Positions 6,705 through 8,886 of a DNA stretch of 8,886 nucleotides are shown here, piece by piece. This DNA comes from Prevotellaceae bacterium (lineage in GTDB: Bacteria > Bacteroidota > Bacteroidia > Bacteroidales > Bacteroidaceae): positions 1 to 8,886 of the forward strand of contig JAISIB010000106.1 of the NCBI GenBank assembly GCA_031262265.1, given 5' to 3'. Below the pieces are notes generated by a model that worked only from the letters and a program-made list of their open reading frames with translations, did not search any database and was not told where the DNA came from. Numbering within the stretch: the stretch's first letter is position 1; each line of letters begins with the position of its first letter. Both the position numbers and the translations under genes were made by a program.

Positions 6705-6727
6705 AACACTTAAAGCTTATGTTTTTT
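6704..6727 (+). terminator. Weak terminator-like hairpin after queA
   Basis: AAACA (6704-6708) and TAA (6711-6713) can pair with TTA (6717-6719) and TGTTT (6720-6724), with a 2-nt bulge and a 3-nt loop, and T residues continue to 6727. The stem is A/U-rich and therefore weak. It begins at the queA stop codon and precedes a new promoter, the right place for a terminator. Confidence 0.25.
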
Positions 6728-6755
6728 ATATTCCACCACACTTTAAAATTAGTAA

Positions 6756-6788
6756 TTGCCTAAACTATTACATTTTTCTCTATTTTTG
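6756..6788 (+). promoter_or_regulatory. Promoter of the DUF262 gene
   Basis: TATTTTTG at 6781-6788 fits the -7 consensus TAnnTTTG. TTG at 6756-6758 may be the -33 box with a 22-bp spacer. Transcription would start near 6795, about 12 nt before the ATG at 6807. This rules against translation from the TTG at 6756, which would lie upstream of the transcript. Confidence 0.6.
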
Positions 6789-6806
6789 CAGCATAATACA
6801 ATTTAT

Positions 6807-8477
6807 ATGAAAGGAATTCAAAACACAACTACCAGTAACTTTGGTTCATTGATGGGCAATGGGAGAAAATACATCGTTCCTAAGTTTCAACGTGATTACT
6901 CATGGGATACTGAACAATGGGATGATTTATGGCAAGATATTACCCAGATGCTAGAAAAGCAGGATGAGCATTATATGGGATACCTCGTTCTTCAAACTTC
7001 CAATAATAAAGAACATTTAATTATTGACGGACAACAACGATTTACTACTATTACTATTATTATTCTCGCTGCCATTAAGGCCATCAAAAAGCTATCCGAA
7101 AAGGGCATTGATCCTGATGAAAATGATAAGCGCAAAGAACATCTAACATATTCTTATATAGGAAATATTGATCCTGTATCCTTAGACTACGATAACACAT
7201 TGGTATTAAATCGGCATAACGATGGCTATTATAAAGACTACATCGTCAAATTAGATGATCTAAGACGAACGCATATTTCTGCAACGGAAAAACTGATGAA
7301 AAGATGCTTTGAATGGTATGAACATGTACTGGAGAACAGATTTGCAACAGGAGGAGAATATGCAAAGTTTATTGAGGAGATGTCGAATAGTCTCTTCTTT
7401 ACTATCATCACAGTAAGTGATGAAATGAACGCCTTTCGTGTATTTGAAACTTTGAATGCACGCGGAGTACAATTATCTTCGTCCGACCTTTTAAAAAACT
7501 ACTTATTCTCATTGGTAGAACAAAAGACCTCTCACCAAGGAAAAATAGATAGTTTAGAAGAAAAGTGGCTTAACTTAACCAAGAATCTCGGTCCCGAGAA
7601 GCTACCTGATTTTTTAAGATATTATTGGAACTCTAAGCATAAAACGGTTAGAAGCAATGATTTATTTAAGGAAGTAAGAAAGGAGATAAAAGCACCAGAG
7701 CAAGTTTTCAGCTTAATGAACGATCTCCTTTTGTATAGTGATGTTTTTATCGCATTAAAAGAGCCTATGGATGAGTATTGGGAGAACGATCAAGATATTA
7801 TTAAATATATAAGGTTACTGAACTTATTTAGATTAAGACAACCCTATTCACTACTAATGGCTGCCAATAAGTTATTACCTGTCGCTGACTTTAAGAAAGC
7901 ATTAAAATCAGTTATCTTTATATCTTTCAGATACAGTATTATCTGTGGACAAAATCCTAACGATATAGAACGGGCTTATAATACAGTCGCTCTTAATATC
8001 TCTGAGACAAAAACATATAATAACAAATTATTAGAAACAGTCTATATAAATGATAGAGAGTTCGCAGCTGCATTTACCACAAAAAGATTTACAATAAATT
8101 CTCACACGACAAAGATTGTACGTTATATATTGGGAGAAATAGAACGTTTGTCCAATGGCAACATAGTTGATATAGATAATGATAATAATTCCATAGAACA
8201 TATTATGCCACAATCACCTAATAATGAGTGGACAGTAGACGATAATAAAATAGATAGTTTATCATCTCGCTTAGGTAATATGTGTCTATTAGAAAAACGA
8301 TTTAACTTAAAAGCCAGCAATAACAATTTCCAAATCAAAAAAGCCTTATATTTACAATCAATCTTCCAAACAACCAAAGAAATAAGCGACTATGATCAAT
8401 GGGATGAGAATGCTATCGGAAGCAGGCAAGCCAGAATGGCTCAAAAAGCCAAAGGTATTTGGAGTCTGAGTTTTTGA
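6807..8477 (+). CDS. DUF262-DUF1524 protein (GmrSD-like Type IV restriction or defence enzyme)
   Basis: A 556-residue single-chain protein with the two halves of a GmrSD-type enzyme. The DUF262 (GmrS-like, ParB-fold) part has VPKFQRDYSW (24-33), the nucleotide-binding/hydrolysis motif DGQQR (74-78) and FETLNARGVQL (213-223). The C-terminal DUF1524 (GmrD-like HNH nuclease) part has IEHIMPQ (463-469, catalytic-type H465), LGNMCLL (489-495), N500, SNNNF (504-508) and the closing ARMAQKAKGIW. All key residues seem intact, so it should be active. In studied relatives (GmrSD, BrxU, SspE) such proteins cut modified phage DNA or use DNA modification as a self mark. The target here is unknown. No methyltransferase, Dnd/Ssp, BREX or toxin-antitoxin gene is in the window. 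Three sampled 60-base rows (7021, 7801, 8161) have 27-32% GC by hand count, against about 58-62% in sampled rows of neighbours, indicating recent acquisition. Its own promoter precedes it. Confidence 0.9.
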   Translation: MKGIQNTTTSNFGSLMGNGRKYIVPKFQRDYSWDTEQWDDLWQDITQMLEKQDEHYMGYLVLQTSNNKEHLIIDGQQRFTTITIIILAAIKAIKKLSEKGIDPDENDKRKEHLTYSYIGNIDPVSLDYDNTLVLNRHNDGYYKDYIVKLDDLRRTHISATEKLMKRCFEWYEHVLENRFATGGEYAKFIEEMSNSLFFTIITVSDEMNAFRVFETLNARGVQLSSSDLLKNYLFSLVEQKTSHQGKIDSLEEKWLNLTKNLGPEKLPDFLRYYWNSKHKTVRSNDLFKEVRKEIKAPEQVFSLMNDLLLYSDVFIALKEPMDEYWENDQDIIKYIRLLNLFRLRQPYSLLMAANKLLPVADFKKALKSVIFISFRYSIICGQNPNDIERAYNTVALNISETKTYNNKLLETVYINDREFAAAFTTKRFTINSHTTKIVRYILGEIERLSNGNIVDIDNDNNSIEHIMPQSPNNEWTVDDNKIDSLSSRLGNMCLLEKRFNLKASNNNFQIKKALYLQSIFQTTKEISDYDQWDENAIGSRQARMAQKAKGIWSLSF

Positions 8478-8495
8478 TTATATTCATTGATTATA
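8474..8495 (+). repeat. Short direct repeat at the end of the DUF262 gene
   Basis: TTGATTATA occurs at 8474-8482 and again at 8487-8495, a 13-bp period. The first copy spans the DUF262 stop codon. It lies near where AT-rich sequence gives way to the host-like downstream gene, but no matching copy is seen before the DUF262 gene, so it is not shown to be a target-site duplication. Confidence 0.4.
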
Positions 8496-8524
8496 CTACT
8501 ACATCACTGTTAAAAGAAGTACTT

Positions 8525-8886
8525 GTGACCCCATCCCTTATCGAACGCCACCCGCTTCTGCCTTTCTTGCCGCCGCATGCGCGACTACTGATGCTTGGTA
8601 GTTTCCCGCCCCAAGGCAAACGTTGGTCGATGGACTTTTATTATCCCAATTTCAACAACGACATGTGGCGCATTATGGGTTTGATTTTCTTTCATGATAA
8701 GAGCTATTTCGTAGACGCATCCGGCAAAGCATTCGACAAAACGAAACTCGTAGATTTTCTGACACGCAAAGGCATCGCTCTGTATGACACGGCTACTGCC
8801 GTCCGCCGCCTGAACGACAACGCTTCGGATAAGTTTTTGGAAATCGTGGAAGCTACGGACATTCGCTCGTTACTCCGTCAACTACC
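8525..8886 (+). CDS. Uracil-DNA-glycosylase-superfamily protein (partial, runs off the window)
   Basis: The frame is open from before 8525 to the end of the window and lacks its C-terminus; 120 complete codons are present. From GTG at 8525 it reads (V/M)TPSLIERHPLLPFLPP, then LLMLGSFPP (motif 1 position), FYYPNFNNDMWRIMGLIFF, and GIALYDTATAVRRLNDNASD. The GSFPP-to-YYPNFNNDMWRI pattern resembles the GSMPG and YYAHPxNxFW pattern of family-6 (hypoxanthine) DNA glycosylases, so it probably removes a damaged base from DNA, with the exact base unknown. The start is uncertain: there is no ATG before the one inside LLMLGS at 8591, while GTG at 8525 or TTG at 8474 (overlapping the previous stop) are possible. 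I see no TAnnTTTG box in the 47-bp gap. One sampled row (8761) is about 60% GC, like the host genes. Confidence 0.75.
   Translation, partial: MTPSLIERHPLLPFLPPHARLLMLGSFPPQGKRWSMDFYYPNFNNDMWRIMGLIFFHDKSYFVDASGKAFDKTKLVDFLTRKGIALYDTATAVRRLNDNASDKFLEIVEATDIRSLLRQL

Noticed and set aside
6756..6806. Possible longer start (TTG at 6756) for the DUF262 protein, adding 17 residues
   Set aside because: The TAnnTTTG box at 6781-6788 lies inside this extension, so the transcript would start after the TTG. The ATG at 6807 also gives the normal N-terminus for the family.
6764..8504. ACTATTACAT (6764-6773) and ACTACTACAT (8495-8504) as possible direct repeats flanking the AT-rich block
   Set aside because: Nine of ten matches between low-complexity A/T-rich sequences over about 1.7 kb is weak, the repeats are not at clear composition boundaries, and there is no recombinase gene.

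Overview
The window looks like a chromosomal segment of a Bacteroidota (Bacteroidales) bacterium, probably near Parabacteroides or Tannerella, although the genus is a guess. Three things point there. Upstream of almost every gene there is a TAnnTTTG element, the -7 box of the Bacteroidota sigma factor. The starts lack a Shine-Dalgarno sequence and lie in A/T-rich leaders. The gene content is also typical: recF next to a DUF721/DciA gene, a LysM plus PBP-type-I protein, a PorT-family outer-membrane barrel, and a DUF2027-Smr protein. Most genes use GC-rich codons, but one gene (6807-8477) is plainly AT-rich.

Layout. At 1-108 (minus) is the first 36 codons of a membrane-anchored protein, probably the TPR protein often found beside recF. 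It diverges from recF (261-1376, plus). The 152-bp gap between them has candidate promoters for both genes and two tandem 20-bp palindromes exactly 21 bp apart. recF is followed after 15 bp by a short DUF721/DciA-type gene (1392-1682). A new promoter then drives an envelope pair joined by an ATGA overlap: a secreted protein with three LysM domains and a periplasmic-binding-protein-like domain (1792-3585), and an outer-membrane beta-barrel protein (3582-4274). This pair converges on a DUF2027-Smr gene (4339-5421, minus). That gene diverges from queA (5484-6704, plus) across only 62 bp of overlapping promoter elements.

After queA comes an AT-rich block of about 1.8 kb. It carries one gene with its own promoter, a DUF262-DUF1524 (GmrSD-like) protein. 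This is the best candidate in the window for an acquired anti-phage or Type IV restriction gene. Base composition returns to the host pattern in the last gene (from about 8525, running off the end), a uracil-DNA-glycosylase-superfamily protein.

Taken together this is mostly conserved housekeeping: recombination repair and replication (RecF, DciA), envelope or peptidoglycan functions (LysM-PBP, barrel), nucleic-acid maintenance (Smr, DNA glycosylase) and tRNA queuosine modification (QueA). One probable defence gene is inserted. I found no tRNA, rRNA, CRISPR array, transposase or integrase.
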